From contig WPIO01000107.1 in assembly GCA_009760855.2 (NCBI GenBank), forward strand, positions 1,181,001 to 1,245,000: 64,000 nucleotides of DNA. Reading direction: 5' to 3'. Both the position numbers and the translations under genes were made by a program. The notes under the pieces were generated by a model. The model was not told where the DNA came from and searched no databases. It saw only the letters and a list, made by a program, of their open reading frames with translations. Within the stretch, counting starts at the first letter, position 1; every line of letters starts with the position of its first letter. Positions 22,092 through 33,410 of the stretch are shown here, one piece after another. This stretch comes from Cristatella mucedo (Eukaryota; Bryozoa; Phylactolaemata; Cristatellidae).

Positions 22092-22360
22092 GACAAATAA
22101 AACTTCAGGGAATAACATTGTATTCTTCATGTGAGCAAGAGCCAGCAACACGATTTTATTATTACTATGGCAGAACTCTGCTCAGCTCAAAATATGTGCA
22201 CAACACTCCATTTTTAGTCATGCATTTTCTCAAAATAATTACCCGCAACGATTATCCGCCACAACATCCAGATCTCACATGTGTTTCATGGATAAGTGTG
22301 ATAAATCAAACGAAAGAAAATATGGCATCAGTGATATCGAAAGGACGAAGATATAAATGA
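22092..22360 (+). CDS. candidate terminal exon, unknown protein
   Basis: A polypyrimidine acceptor (TTTTATTTTAG ending 22091) is followed by two bases and 88 open codons ending at TGA 22358-22360. The predicted residues include SSCEQEPATRFYYYYGRTLL and two cysteines, but no domain I recognise. It lies on the strand opposite to genes A and B. The clean acceptor and uninterrupted frame in AT-rich DNA support an exon; the absence of a polyadenylation signal nearby and of partner exons weakens it. Confidence 0.25.
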
Positions 22361-22449
22361 AGATTTTCAAATGTAAGCTGAGTGTATGATGTTAGTTTTT
22401 AAACTGCTCAGCCGTGAATAAGATATCATAATGCGAATGTGTCGTTACG

Positions 22450-22520
22450 GCGGTCGACTTACGTCGGTCCTGAGCTGGTATTTATAGACTACGAACATCC
22501 TCGTTTATTCTCATGACTCA
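22450..22520 (-). promoter_or_regulatory. possible TATA-type core promoter
   Basis: On the minus strand CTATAAATACC (about 22477-22487) lies about 30 bp downstream of a TGAGTCA AP-1-like site (about 22513-22519). Transcription would run towards gene B. No start site or 5' exon can be proved. Confidence 0.15.
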
Positions 22521-22712
22521 GCTATACTTGTCCCTCACTCTTCGTTGCGTTAGATCGAGTCATGTGGCAACGTCAGGAATGATTAAAGCCGCATTTACGT
22601 TGATTTATCTGTAAAAACTCATTTGAATAGCATCCACTTGTCTTTCCGTCCTTTGGAGCTTACATAACATTACTTCTGATAATAGGCTCAACGATCGGTA
22701 GTCATACCTGTG

Positions 22713-22966
22713 CTAAGAGGCATTCTGAGGTTGGCCAGCAGAGAGCGTGTCATACCTCAAGAGGACACTACCAGATTGGTGATGGCTGCCTTCCAATAGT
22801 TTAGGAAGTCTCCGAGTTGGATCATGCAATTCTTTGTCTACATCCCCACTGCAGAGGTTTTTAGCTTGATCCCTAAGGACCCTGTAGAGCTCATGTTTCT
22901 TAAGCATTTTGGGAGAAAGTTTTTCAGAAGCCCCAACCAAGGTTAGAACTGATTTGCTAACTAATG
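22713..22966 (-). other. open frame, possible exon
   Basis: About 75 residues (KLSPKMLKKHELYRVLRDQ and onward) are open on the minus strand. A possible acceptor TTAGCAAATCAG lies upstream and a GTATGA donor-like site follows LLR. The basic, hydrophilic content has no family signature, and the phases do not match the exon at 23524-23653. Confidence 0.2.
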
Positions 22967-23523
22967 GCTAGCTGTTAAGGGAATCATCACAATATTACTT
23001 TTAACATATGGCGGTAGTTAAACTTTATTTATCTTGGGTTGAATCGGCAATAAGAGCACTAAATCGGCTCCAATTCGGAAAAAATCCTCTTTTCTTTTGA
23101 GTCTAGTTTTACTTTACCATGTTCTCCTTGCATGCATCACCAGCATATTTTAGCTAAACGTGCATCGCACGTTTTATGAATTTCAAAAATATTATATTGG
23201 TATTTTAGCCATTCACTAACGTGGCAAGTAATTAATTTTGGATTTTAATTAGCTACTCGACCTTTACCTTTAATAAGATGTATAAAGGTATAGGCAATAA
23301 TATGAACTACCAAAATTAGTTTTAGAATTACATAATGCCTGTGCTTAACATTATTACTGCTATTGGTGCCAAAGAAATTGAAAATCAAAGTATTATATTC
23401 ATGAATAGTTTAAAAATATCCCAATTTTGAGGGCATCCGTCTCATTTATCTGTAAGCTTAAACTACTCAGCCCATAGTGCCACAGCCCCAACGAAACTCA
23501 CGGAAGAGAAATGTAATACTTAC

Positions 23524-23653
23524 AGCTCGTTGTACTACATTGGGATCTTCAGTATTCAGACTATTCATACTCTGGAACTGCAGGTTAAAGAAAGGTATCT
23601 TGATCATTTGCCCGTGATAGTTTTTTACTACAAAGCACAAAAAGTGTTTTTGC
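23524..23653 (-). CDS. candidate exon, possibly gene A
   Basis: A 130-bp stretch on the minus strand is bounded by a textbook acceptor (CATCTTTTTCATCTCAG) and donor (GTAAGTATT). It encodes one base plus 43 codons, ending MNSLNTEDPNVVQRA, entering in phase 2 and leaving in phase 0. The NLQF...LNTEDPN stretch resembles the start of SEA-type domains, but this is weak. It lies on the same strand and downstream of the 36701-36871 exon, which leaves in phase 1, so at least one exon between them is missing or it belongs to another gene. Confidence 0.45.
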
Positions 23654-24401
23654 CTGAGATGAAAAAGATGAAGCACAAGAATCATTTATAAAAATCCTCA
23701 GACTTTATTGAAATGCTTTTTTTATTATGCAGGATTTCTAACGGTCGAGACTTACGATTAAATGGGCCTAAATAATCGGTAAATTTGTTTGCTACTAGAA
23801 TAAATATTACCATGCTCTAACAATGCGTATTTTGGAAGCCTTGTCTTTCGGTACTAAATACTTGACCATATTTAAATTATTTACAATAAAAGGGAAATCA
23901 AATATTTGCAGGGTAATTTTCTCAAACTTACTCAGGCAAACTATACTGGACGAACAGGTTTCTTCCCGCCATTTTTCTTGTTGCATGAAAGAAGAAATGG
24001 TTAGGCAAACCCCATTAAACTTGAATATAAACCGGAAGCAAATCTTAACTTTTCAAACCTTGGCAGGTTGTGATACACACTTGAAGCTTGTTGAAGTGCA
24101 TTTTTGTGACATTTACATAGCTTCATTTCCAGGGTCAGTTGCTGCCTTGTAAAATTTATAACTCAGATAATATTATATTTTACGTATATGAGATAACATT
24201 AAAATGGAGTTCAGCTTTGCTTATTTTAAATGGGACGAGAAAAAGGTCTGACTTTGACTGGATAATTTATGCTCTATAAGTCCACGATTACGGTAAATAA
24301 AGCTCTAGGAAGTTTGATGACGTATAAAGCAAAATGTGTTCGACCAAAATCAGAAATTTTTCTAGGGTTGGATGGCTGTCAAAGCAGTTATCAGAATGAA
24401 A
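23654..24401. other. probable intron, nothing firm
   Basis: A strong minus-strand donor (GTAAGTTT, about 23927-23934) follows a short open stretch (GRNLFVQYSLP) that could be the missing exon. The acceptor is poor. Confidence 0.25.
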
Positions 24402-24445
24402 TTATAATAATAATAATGCACTTGATAAAGCGCTCTCAAATAGTA
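24402..24445 (-). repeat. truncated LINE-A tail
   Basis: The (AAT)n tail and half of the stem-loop (GCACTTGATAAAGCGCTCTC) end abruptly at LINE-B-like sequence. Confidence 0.7.
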
Positions 24446-25165
24446 GCTCAGGGTGGCTCAAAATGATGTGCTATAAATGTAGATATAGTTGCCTAAGAAT
24501 TGTGGACGTACTTCCGCATTCTTTGACCTGTAGATGCCAGGCTTTCATCATCAAGTATTTTAAACGTAGAAAGTAAGCGACGATTCTTTTGCCCGTATAA
24601 GACCTGGTGACACTCGGACGCTGAAACCGGTGTTGAAGGTCAGCTAGGCATGAAGGTGTCGAGCATTTGCGGGCTTTTTGGATCAGACCAAGAACTTATC
24701 TCTAACTTTATATATTTTCTTCGACGATAGACGGCGAGTCATCCGAAATTCTACAGCAAAGATACGCCATACGATGAACTTTGGGATTGGTTAACTTGAT
24801 TTGCTGCCGTATTTATCACTAGCTGCCTACTTTTAATTGCTGGCTGGTTGCCCAGCAAGAACAGAATGATCGCTGTCTAGTATGGACAGAATCGTGGAGC
24901 TGGTTTGAAGTTCAGCCATAGAGACAGACAGCTATTAGGCTTAGACTAGGATAGAACGTGATAGCTAGTTGTCGTCGCTGTCTTAGGGATGAAGCTTTTA
25001 AAATTTAGACATTTATGCACAGGAACCCCTAAATGAAGAGCCCATCGTGACTGTCCAAGTTAACGTTGACAAGCAAATAAAGCAAAGTCTTTTATTTCAG
25101 CCGCAAGCCGAGGGTTGGCCATTACTAGTACTTCGTTTTCATATTTGTTAAGCGTAAATAAATTT
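24446..25165 (-). mobile_element. old LINE-B-like relic
   Basis: It follows the LINE-B order on the minus strand (GCCTAAGAATTGTGGACG, CCCTAAATGAAGAGCC and neighbours) at much lower similarity than other copies. It may be a related subfamily. Confidence 0.6.
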
Positions 25166-25749
25166 CGCCAAAAATACAATTTAATTCTCGCAATGCAAAA
25201 ATTTAGTTTATCTGTTACTTCAGTGCATTACGATGGATTTTACAACAAATACGCCGAAGTAGCTTCCGAATAAATGTGGTGACCGAGCCCATGGGCTTGA
25301 CTGGCTTTTCCTGGCGGCTGGATATAACAAAGAACTACAAAAGACATAGAGTATAACCACGTTAAAATTCGCACGTAGCTAGTCTGCTGGATGACTTGCG
25401 GCAGCACAAGTCACCTAGTCTCGTAAGCGTGATTTAAACTAGACCCTTAAACACTAAGTTTAATAATGTGTACACACTTTTTAACAAGTATTAATTATTG
25501 ACAAAATATTGATACATCTGTTAAATCAAGTACATGCACAAAGCACATTTAATGGATCTATATACTTTTCATTGGACAGTAGAATACCCTAATTTATTGC
25601 TGCAACTTCTTGCCACAGTGTACTGTACATGCAGGTTTGTGCTTCATCGTATTTTGTGAATTTAATAAGTTTCACAACTAATTAAGGTTGTCTAACCTTG
25701 AACTGGCTGCTGGAAAATTGAAAGTCACGCCTGGAGATATAGATCTCTG
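25166..25749. other. nothing recognised
   Basis: AT-rich, no supported feature. Confidence 0.35.
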
Positions 25750-25905
25750 CGTCTCAGCATGTCACCTCCAGCCATGATATGTTCGTTGTCTTTAAGCATG
25801 TTACCACTAAACATTTGTCTTGCTTCCATTGTGCTAATGTAAAGTGCCCAGGAAGACATTGAGTTCTCTGAAGGCGCTACAGCAAATTTAGTAGTATTAT
25901 TAATC
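25750..25905 (+). repeat. LINE-A 3' end fragment
   Basis: A short 3' UTR piece, stem-loop (AAAGTGCCCAGGAAGACATT...GAAGGCGCT) and AGTATTATTAA end. Confidence 0.65.
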
Positions 25906-26504
25906 TTAAGTCACCATTGAACGTTTTAGCCAGAATTTTTATTGGACCACATATTCAGAGATTGCATAAATTATCAAGGAATGAAATCCCTCCGGACATA
26001 TTGCGGCTAAACCAGATTCAACTGGCTTTAAAATATGATATCGTTGGCCGAACAGCTTGACAGTGTTTTCCGCAGCTAGACTTTTACTGTAACTTTTTCT
26101 GAGACGTTCCAACTTGTACCCCTTAAATAAATCTAATCTACTTCATCCTGGCGGCTGGTTCAAGGCCTGCTGTGAAGTCAAAAGATATGGTCAGTGTCGT
26201 AGCATAATTACCTGAGGGTGTGTTCATATCTTCTCAATTCGAAAAACATTCGAATACCTTCACACACTAGGATTTAACTGCCTACATCATAATTATGTGT
26301 ACCAGTGTCTTTGAACAGTAGGTATTTTTCAGGGCAGTCTATAAAAATGGAAAAGCTCCGTTGATTCTAGAGGTCAATGCGTTGTGGAAAATCGTCTAAT
26401 AAAGATGTCACAATTATTCTGTTTCCTATAACATCTATTCAAGTTCATGTACATTAAAGCTTAGTGTGTCGAGGATCGATGCACCTATCTTTACTAAAAT
26501 TGGT
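25906..26504. other. nothing recognised
   Basis: No supported exon or repeat. Confidence 0.35.
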
Positions 26505-27388
26505 TGACCTACTGAATCAGCTCGAAATCTAGGTTTCATATTCCAAAGCGACCTCCCGTTAGACGAACATATCAGCTCCACAGTCAAATCTGCCTATTTT
26601 CAGCTTCATGACATCGCTAAAATTAGGGCTTGTTTAGATAAGGATACCACGTCCAAATTATTCCATGCATTCGTGACATCCCGTCTCGACTTCTGCAACT
26701 CACTGCTTACTGGCCTACCAGCATGTGCTATCAGGCGATTGCAGCTGGTGCAAACTCTGCAGCTAGGCTTTTCTGTCGTGAGCGGCGCAGTTGCCACATT
26801 ACTCCACTTCTCGCCGACCTGTATTGGCTACCATTGAGGCAAGGAATTGACTTCAAGGTTTCGTAGCTCACTTTTCGGTCTCTTCATTCTATGGCTCCAG
26901 CCTATCTTTCAGATATACTACCCCATCAGGCCAAGCATCGTACCACACGCTTTTTGGAATCCAACAGTCTACAAATACCTCGTAAAAACCTCAATCCTTT
27001 GGAGACCGTGCATTTAGCTCGTATGCTCCCAAAGCCTGGAACTCCCTCCCGACCTGCGTCAGAACATCCCATGACCAGACCACATTTACAAGAAACTTAA
27101 AAACACACCTATTTAGGAAGGCATTTAGTGGGTCCCTGTGATTTGTCCTTCACGTGCTTGTGCGTGCTGACACTGTGCATGCTGCCACTAACCACATTTG
27201 CATGCTGACCCTGTGCATGTCACCACTAACCATATTACTCATTTTGTTTGTTTTTCAAGCATAATTTTACTTACTATTCTATTGCACATCACTTTGCAGC
27301 AAATGTAAAGCGCCTAGAAAGAGATTAAGTTATCTGAGCGCGCTTTATCAAGTGCAATATTATTATTATTATTATTATTATTATTAAA
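26505..27388 (+). mobile_element. LINE-A 3' half, rather young
   Basis: It starts near the SARNLG-encoding stretch, passes the conserved C-terminal region (PAYLSDILPHQAKHRTTR) and ends in the stem-loop (about 27306-27347) and (ATT)n 27357-27387. It is closely similar to the copies at 34173-35119 and 37131-37889, with a few frameshifts. Confidence 0.9.
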
Positions 27389-28887
27389 TTGCTTATTAAT
27401 GACGATTTCATTGTTTGCACCGCAGCTGTTGGCCGTCTGCTGTCCAGTCATTTGGCATTTGTGCCTTTTAAGCATAAGAGGAGCTGCTTTGGAATTAGCC
27501 GCTTCATTCCGAGCGATTGACTCTGTTTTTAAAAAACATACATAAAAATACAATTCAGAATTTAATCGTGATTATGTCAGAATTTTTTTTGATCAAGCAT
27601 CTCACAAATAACATCTGATGGAATATGCATCGGAATGAGTTTAAATTGCTACCAACTAGTTTGCATAGACGCATTAGGAAGCGATTCTGGTATTAGCCAT
27701 GCTCTAGGTTAACTTTTGTATTAATAAGTAAGCTGTTAAGCGATATTCTTACGACAGTTTTACGAAAGATATTTCTGATATAGTACTCTGCTCGCCATTG
27801 AATGACCGGGATCCTAATTTGCCTGAATTAAAGGTTCACTGTATAAATGAACAGCTGATCAGAAAAAAGTGAGTGTTTATCTACAATTTTAGGGATGATG
27901 GCATATTCCTCTGCATATGCTAAGAAAAAGCCTGTTAGACGTTTTGAGAGCACGAAGCTAGCTATTCACAGGCTAAACAGACGGAAAAATAGGCCCCTCA
28001 TCAAAAAACCTGGATGTGGGCACTTTAGGCACATCGATCAGCAGGCGGTATTGCTTTGTCTATCGAGCATTACCGTCACAGAAAGTCTGTAGATGCGAAC
28101 GCAAGGCTAAAACTAAAGATTTCATTTTTTAAACCACAATGTGCTGAACCAAAATTTCCCCGTGCCGATAGCGCTCCTAGCAGGAATTCACTGGACCCGA
28201 ATTTGTAGAAGTCCCCGACAGAGGATTCGTCATTGATCCGTGCACCATTCACCAGTTCACCAGCTTTTTTTCACCAGCTCCAACAGTTGCTCTCAGCAAA
28301 TGGTATCCCTCCCTGGCCTTTAGAACGATTAAGGCCTAATTGAAACTGGTAAATTCCTTCCTTTTGAGTTCGGAAGATATTGCAACGGCGAACAGTGATG
28401 GCTTAAAGTTAGAAAGGATTCAGTCACGAGCAACTTTGGTGTGGTCGGTCTTTGCTGCCGATCATTCCTGATTCGTCAGTTAGTCGCTAACGTGTCAGAA
28501 TTTGGCGACTACTACAGAATGACCGACTTGATACTAAACAGCTGTGTGGCTGCAGTTGTTTTCTGGTCTCCGTTTGAGGTCGATAAATGTATAAGATAAA
28601 TGTATAAATAAACATAGTTGATATAATCGATAAACGTGTAATGAAAGCAATGTGAATTTTGGAGTAATTGTAGAATAAACGACAGGCCTATGTGGATCAC
28701 TACGACTCGGTCACGACGCAAGTAAGAGCCACCCTGAGCGAAACGATATCTACTGTACCCTAATATACATGATCCTAGTAAGCCAGATTTTTACAAAAGT
28801 CCAAATCTCAGCACCAAAGAAAAGGGCTATTGTTATTGCAACGTTTGAAATCGAATTTTGTATTGTTTCGCTTCGCTGTAGAGTATA

Positions 28888-28888
<1 letters not shown>
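27389..28888. other. nothing recognised; open frame at 27895-28092
   Basis: A 65-codon basic frame (KKKPVRRFESTKLAIHRLN) at 27895-28092 has no recognisable domain. Otherwise no repeat or exon is visible. Confidence 0.3.
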
Positions 28889-28952
<64 letters not shown>

Positions 28953-29007
28953 ACTCTCTCTCCCTCCATCTCTATTTCTCTCTCTTTCTGTCTCTCTCTC
29001 TCTCCCT
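28889..29007. repeat. (CT)n microsatellite at a LINE-A 5' end
   Basis: About 119 bp of TCTC repeats with interruptions such as TTTCTCACTC and CCCTCCATC. LINE-A reverse transcriptase sequence (GCCGACACGATCGCCAAGCT) begins directly after it. Confidence 0.95.
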
Positions 29008-29760
29008 TGCCGACACGATCGCCAAGCTCATTCTAGTCTTCCATTTTTTGTTGAGGTGATATTGAATTACACGTCCGCTTCCATTTCTATCAGAAATCCA
29101 GACGGACGGTATCTCTCAAGTGTGTTATTGCCGGAAATGCTGCTGTTTCGCAAATGAACGGCTGCACGATGTTTCTACTTCAACTAAATCACACCACTTC
29201 TTGCCAACTTGCATTTGCTCCCAGCCAAGAGACGCATCAACTTCAAGGTTTTATCACTGGCTTACAGGTTTCTTCATTATTTGGTTTCACTCTACCTATC
29301 AGATCTACTGCCCCACCAGGCTAAGCGTCGTGCCACCCGCTTTTCGGAATCTAACTGTTTACCTATACCTTGTACAAACCTCAAATCCTTCGGAGATCGT
29401 TGCTTTCATTCGTACTGTCTCAAAGCCCGAAACTTCTTCCCGACTTGGGTCATGACATCTCCTTATTGACGCCATTCAAAAAGAACTAAAAAACGCACCT
29501 ATTTGTCACAGCATTTAGTGGGTCCCTCTGATTCTCCTGGTATGTGCTTATGCGTGCTGACACTGTGCATGCTGCCACTAACCACACTTGCATGCTGACC
29601 CTGTGCATGTCACCCCTAATCATGTTGATCCTTGTTGTTTATCGAGCATGCTACCACTAACCATCTGGCCGTGTATCCTGTGCTGCAAATGTAATGCGCC
29701 TAGAAAGAGATTTAGTTCTCTGAGGGCTCTTTATCAAGCGTGTTATTATTATTTTTATGA
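28889..29760 (+). mobile_element. LINE-A fragment beginning in (CT)n
   Basis: After the microsatellite come LADTIAK-encoding sequence, a poorly matching or deleted stretch to about 29170, then the C-terminal region, 3' UTR, stem-loop (about 29694-29735) and ATTATT tail. Confidence 0.8.
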
Positions 29761-29811
29761 GAAAAAATAAACTTAATAACCATTTGCTAACCAAGTGTGA
29801 CTAAAAAAACA

Positions 29812-30506
29812 AGAATAACATGGTTAGGGGTGACGTGCATAGGGTCAGCATGCAAGTGGGGTTAGTGGCAGCAAGCACAGTATCAGCACGTATAAGCACG
29901 TAAAGATCGAATTAGAAGGACCACTAAATACTGCGATAAATGGGTGCGTTTATAACTTCTTTTTAAATTTCGCCAAGTCAGGAGATGTCGTTGCGCCATT
30001 ACGGAGTGCGTTCCAGGCTTAGGGAGCATACCAACTAAAGGCGCGGTCTTCAATGAATTTTGAGGTTTGTACGAGGTATGGATAAACAGTTGGATTCCCA
30101 AAAGCGGGCGATACTATTCTTAGCCTAGTTAGGCAGTAGATGTGAGGATAGGCTTGAGCCAAAGAATGGAGGGACCTAAAAGTGAGCGACAAATCTTAGA
30201 AGTAGATGCGTTACTTGACTGGGAGCCAGTGTAGGTAGGCGAGAAGTGGTGTGACGCGGTAACTTCAAAGCTCATGACTGACAATCCTAGCTGCAGATTT
30301 TTGCACCAGCAGTAAGTGCTTTATTGTACAGACTGGTAGACCAGCAAGTCTTGAGTTACAGAAGTCAAGAAATGCATGGACTAACATAGACGTGGTATAC
30401 CTGTTTAAACAAGCTTGAATTCTAACAATATTTTGTAGCTGAAAGTTGGCTGGCTTGATTGTAGAGCTGTTGTACTTGTCTAACGAAAGGTCACCTTGGA
30501 ACATTA
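29812..30506 (-). mobile_element. LINE-A, left part of copy split by Ty1/copia
   Basis: Minus-strand 3' UTR and C-terminal coding region without its stem-loop tail. It breaks at GGAACATTA exactly where the LTR begins and resumes at 33829 with CGTAACACCTAGATTT. Confidence 0.85.
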
Positions 30507-30918
30507 CGTCTGCTGAATTGGCTTCACAGTCAGTATGCCGGATAATTTCACCTTGACCGGAGTACAGCAAGATTGACTCAGGACACCGCGTTTATTGTTA
30601 GAACTGCAGACCACTGCTGATTTGCTGAGTGTCATGTGTACCTACCACAATAGGCCTCTGCCAAGGCCACTCAGCTACGGCTGGTCAGAGTTTGATCATA
30701 AAGAGAAGCTAATAGAATTATAATCTGTAAGCGTGGTGGCTTGCTCAGCCAACTGTGTTAGTTTAGGATTACTACGTATAGGACCCGCTTCTCGCTTATT
30801 CTTTGTCCGTATTTGATACGGTCCACGTTCTGTTTGTCGGCTGGGTCAATAAACTATTGTAATTTTCTCGTCTATGGACTGGCAAATGGTCTCGCTCGCG
30901 GCAGCACTGGGTTTCACA
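30507..30918 (+). repeat. copia 5' LTR
   Basis: It aligns end to end with 33420-33828. Shared blocks include CCTTGACCGGAGTACAG, GTTAGTTTAGGA and the end CAGCACTG.GT.TCACA. The first five bases are mutated relative to the TGTTA of the 3' LTR. A polyadenylation-like AATAAA is at about 30850. Confidence 0.88.
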
Positions 30919-30939
30919 GTACATGGTTTCACGGTTCAC

Positions 30940-31270
30940 TGGCGTCATTGGCTTGAGAAGTTTATTGGTTGGAATAAGCAGCTGCTGAGTACTCGGGCAA
31001 AGTTCTACTTCATTGTCAACGGCCAGTGGGATGTCGTAAAAGGCGACGAGAGACGGCCCGTGGATATTGAATCTTTTACTGGTAATAGCTGCAAGAAGGA
31101 TGTAGATGTTGGTAAGGCACAGGGAGAGTTTGACCTTCGCACGGCTAAGGCTTTGTCTGCGCTCGTCGTGGCTGTCTCTGATTCTGTGCTAATGAGTCCT
31201 GGTTATGAAACCATAGCAACGCCTTCGGGGTGTGGCAGAAGCCGGATTCCCTATAGGCTTCAAGAATTCT
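30940..31270 (+). pseudogene. copia gag remnant
   Basis: An open frame contains LEKFIGWN, FIVNGQWDVVKGD and AKALSALVVAVSDSVL, which follow the copia-type Gag (UBN2-like) pattern. Gag-like sequence continues in other frames to about 31590 with stops and shifts, including the stretch SESDDVLDYASEVKSIANTL. Confidence 0.8.
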
Positions 31271-31571
31271 GATAGGTAGGCTACTCCTACATCAGAAGCT
31301 GGCATCTATCCGGACGTCAGAAAGTGACGATGTCCTGGACTACGCAAGCGAAGTAAAGTCAATTGCTAATACGCTTTAAGCCGAAGGAGACGCTGTACCT
31401 GAGGAACAGGTTGTCCTCGGCTTGTGCAGTCGTGGCAGTCGCTGATAATGGACCTTAAAGCAAGGGACATGCTCGACTTAACGCTAAACTTTATTCAGAG
31501 CAGGCTGATGCATGAGCGTCTAGCGCTGCAAAATCTGCCTTCCCTAGACGAGAGTATGAAAGGACTGGCTC

Positions 31572-32165
31572 TTGTGGCTTCGAATGAATCCTGTAAAGCC
31601 AGCAAAGGGGCGCTTCGCCTGTTACTCACGGCAGGCAGCACACTTTCAAGTTTTCTTTCAAGTGCCATTACTTTTGGTAGTCGGCCACAAGGCCTCACAG
31701 TATTTTAAAAGGAAACGAGACGAAAATGCCAAATCTCAGGCCAATACCGTGACTACCGACTCCGTTTTTACTGACGATTCGAATGCCTACAAGCTTCCAT
31801 CACAGCTGAAATGGCTGATAGATGCTGGAGCTCGGCAGCATACGCGCAACGAGCCCGATCTCTATACATACTGCGATAAAATTGCTCGCCACGTCGTTGT
31901 GGGTGACCGAGAAGTGCTTCAAGCGATAGGCATTGGTACGGTGTGTGTTCAGCTGCGTGTTGAAAGAACAAGCTCAAAAACTGTAAGATGCAAGATGTTT
32001 TACTTGTACCCAAACTTGCAAAGAACTTTTTTTTTTCGCCAATGCATCGAGAAAGGTGGAGTTTGGCGATCATCGCGTGTCATTTTTCATACCTGTATCA
32101 ACAGAAGTGGATGCTTTTCGCATAAGAGAGAGGATACTGTTCAATCTGCTGAGTACTTCTGTTAA
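31572..32165 (+). pseudogene. copia zinc knuckle and aspartic protease remnant
   Basis: The knuckle is distorted (GHKASQYFKRKRDE, with a Cys replaced by Tyr and extra sequence inserted). The protease active-site stretch reads WLIDAGARQH: the catalytic Asp-Ser/Thr-Gly triad has become Asp-Ala-Gly, an inactivating change. Downstream IARHVVVGDREV and the FRQCIEKGG stretch match the copia protease/pre-integrase order. The next frame, 32056-32255, carries SVKKHAPSVTRAFK and PDDTTNLY of the pre-integrase domain. Confidence 0.82.
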
Positions 32166-32256
32166 AAAACATGCACCTTCGGTAACTCGTGCGTTTAAAT
32201 TTGTCCCAGACGATACGACAAATCTGTACTCGGAGACTGGTGCGACAGGGATAATG

Positions 32257-32338
32257 ATGTATCTTCGTCTGTAACTCCACAAAGTCATAAAGACTATGTG
32301 GGTTTTACGCAGGAGAGTTTTGTATAGCGCACTCACAG
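32257..32338 (-). mobile_element. LINE-B 3' tail, part 1 (split by SINE1)
   Basis: ATGTATCTTCGTCTGTAACT through the 3' UTR to CACTCACAGCCT on the minus-strand copy. The following LINE-B bases (AGCGGCTTTCGG) occur at 32531. Confidence 0.9.
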
Positions 32339-32530
32339 CCTGGTGAGCCGTGATGGCACACTAGGTAAGGCGGTTGCTTTCACGACCTCGGTCCCGAGGT
32401 CGTGGGTTCGGTTCCTGTGGTGGGCGATTCTTTATCGCCACTGCAAGCGGTGGTGATAGCCGTAAAGGTTCTTCTGTCGCTATACAAAAAGAGGCTGTTT
32501 AATCAGCTAGGAATAATAATAATAATAATA
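32339..32530 (+). mobile_element. SINE1, best-preserved copy
   Basis: The tRNA-like head has A box TGGCACACTAGG (32354-32365) and B box GGGTTCGGTTCC (32404-32415). Between them is a perfect 11-bp palindromic stem (32381-32404, CACGACCTCGG with its complement, two-base loop). The body hairpin CCACTGCAAGCGGTGG is at 32438-32453, and the end is AATCAGCTAGG plus (AAT)n. The boxes would serve as an internal RNA polymerase III promoter. It is the innermost and therefore youngest layer of this nest. Confidence 0.88.
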
Positions 32531-32865
32531 AGCGGCTTTCGGTACGCATTCGGTAGCCAACAGACTTCGTCTCACGCAACAAAGAGAAAGTGGGAAGCAT
32601 AGCAGAGTCAGGAGAGCAGTTGAGGTAGTGAATAGCATAGAAGTAGCAGCTCAGGACCACTGAAAAAGATGTGCCATAGTCGGCAGTTGGAGAGTAGTTG
32701 TCGTTGCGTCAGAATTGTGGAAGCGAGTTCCACAATCTAGGACATGCAGAGCTAAAGTTTCTGTTGCCAACTGTCTTTAAGCGGAGGAATGGGACAGCTA
32801 ATTTATTGTCCACACAGGACCTCAGGGCACGAACAGGCTGAAACTGATGTAGCAGTTTATGCAAC
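32531..32865 (-). mobile_element. LINE-B 3' fragment, part 2
   Basis: It continues LINE-B from AGCGGCTTTCGGTACGC through the end of the coding region (GPRLWNSLP-type sequence, frameshifted) and stops near 32865, where copia sequence resumes. Confidence 0.88.
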
Positions 32866-32965
32866 GAAGCTCCTCAAGTGACCTGCTTCTGTATAGTCTG
32901 GGCAACAGGTGCAAGCTGCGGCTGCTAGTGTGTCTACAAATTAGCCTAAGCGGCACAGTGGATTA

Positions 32966-33184
32966 GTGGCAGAGGCAGTGATTGGTTGCAGGGATGAGTC
33001 TATGACCTTGCACGATGCTCTGAGCAGCACAGCAGCACATTTGTGGACTTCGGCTATTGATGATGAAATTGCTTCCTTAAGCAATGATATCCATAGGGTC
33101 ACCCGACTACTCGAGGGCAGACATACTATCAGGTGCAAAACTGCCTTCAAGGTGAAACGCGATCCAGAAGGGTCAGTGCTTTAG
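32966..33184 (+). pseudogene. start of copia reverse transcriptase
   Basis: The frame ends in DDEIASLSNDIHRVTRLLEG, then CKTAFKVKRDPEGSV, the well-conserved entry into copia-type reverse transcriptase (E..SL...W.LV.LP.GR..I..KWVFKVK). The tryptophans are lost. A stop follows at a short TTTAGGC repeat (33181-33212), and the rest of the polymerase is deleted or unrecognisable up to about 33330. Confidence 0.8.
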
Positions 33185-33212
33185 GCTGCTTTAGGCTTTA
33201 GGCTTTAGGCTT
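33181..33212. repeat. short TTTAGGC repeat
   Basis: Four TTTAGGC units, two of them contiguous with a third, interrupt the copia frame. Replication slippage is the simplest origin. Confidence 0.8.
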
Positions 33213-33410
33213 CTTTGCTCAATTTGGCAAATTTCAGGTGGCAGGCAAAGTTTTCACCAAGATTTTTTGGCCAGCTTTTAATTGCAACTCTCAGAGAATT
33301 TCTGCACCCAATGCTGCCATCATGATGGACTTTCAGATCCGTCGAATTATCTATTTGTGCTGCTGCTGTTGGACATCATCCACCCACGCGACCGGCACTG
33401 GCTGCTCAGC

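Noticed and set aside
28769-29059. Leu-Ser repeat proteins here and at 44724-45081
   Set aside because: They are translations of (CT)n tracts within LINE-A.
31495-32073. Minus-strand frames opposite the copia gag/protease
   Set aside because: The plus strand carries recognisable copia motifs; the opposite frames are shadows.
32339-32420. Functional tRNA genes in SINE1 and SINE2 heads
   Set aside because: The boxes are present but the full cloverleaf is not convincing, and the same heads recur with SINE bodies at many loci.
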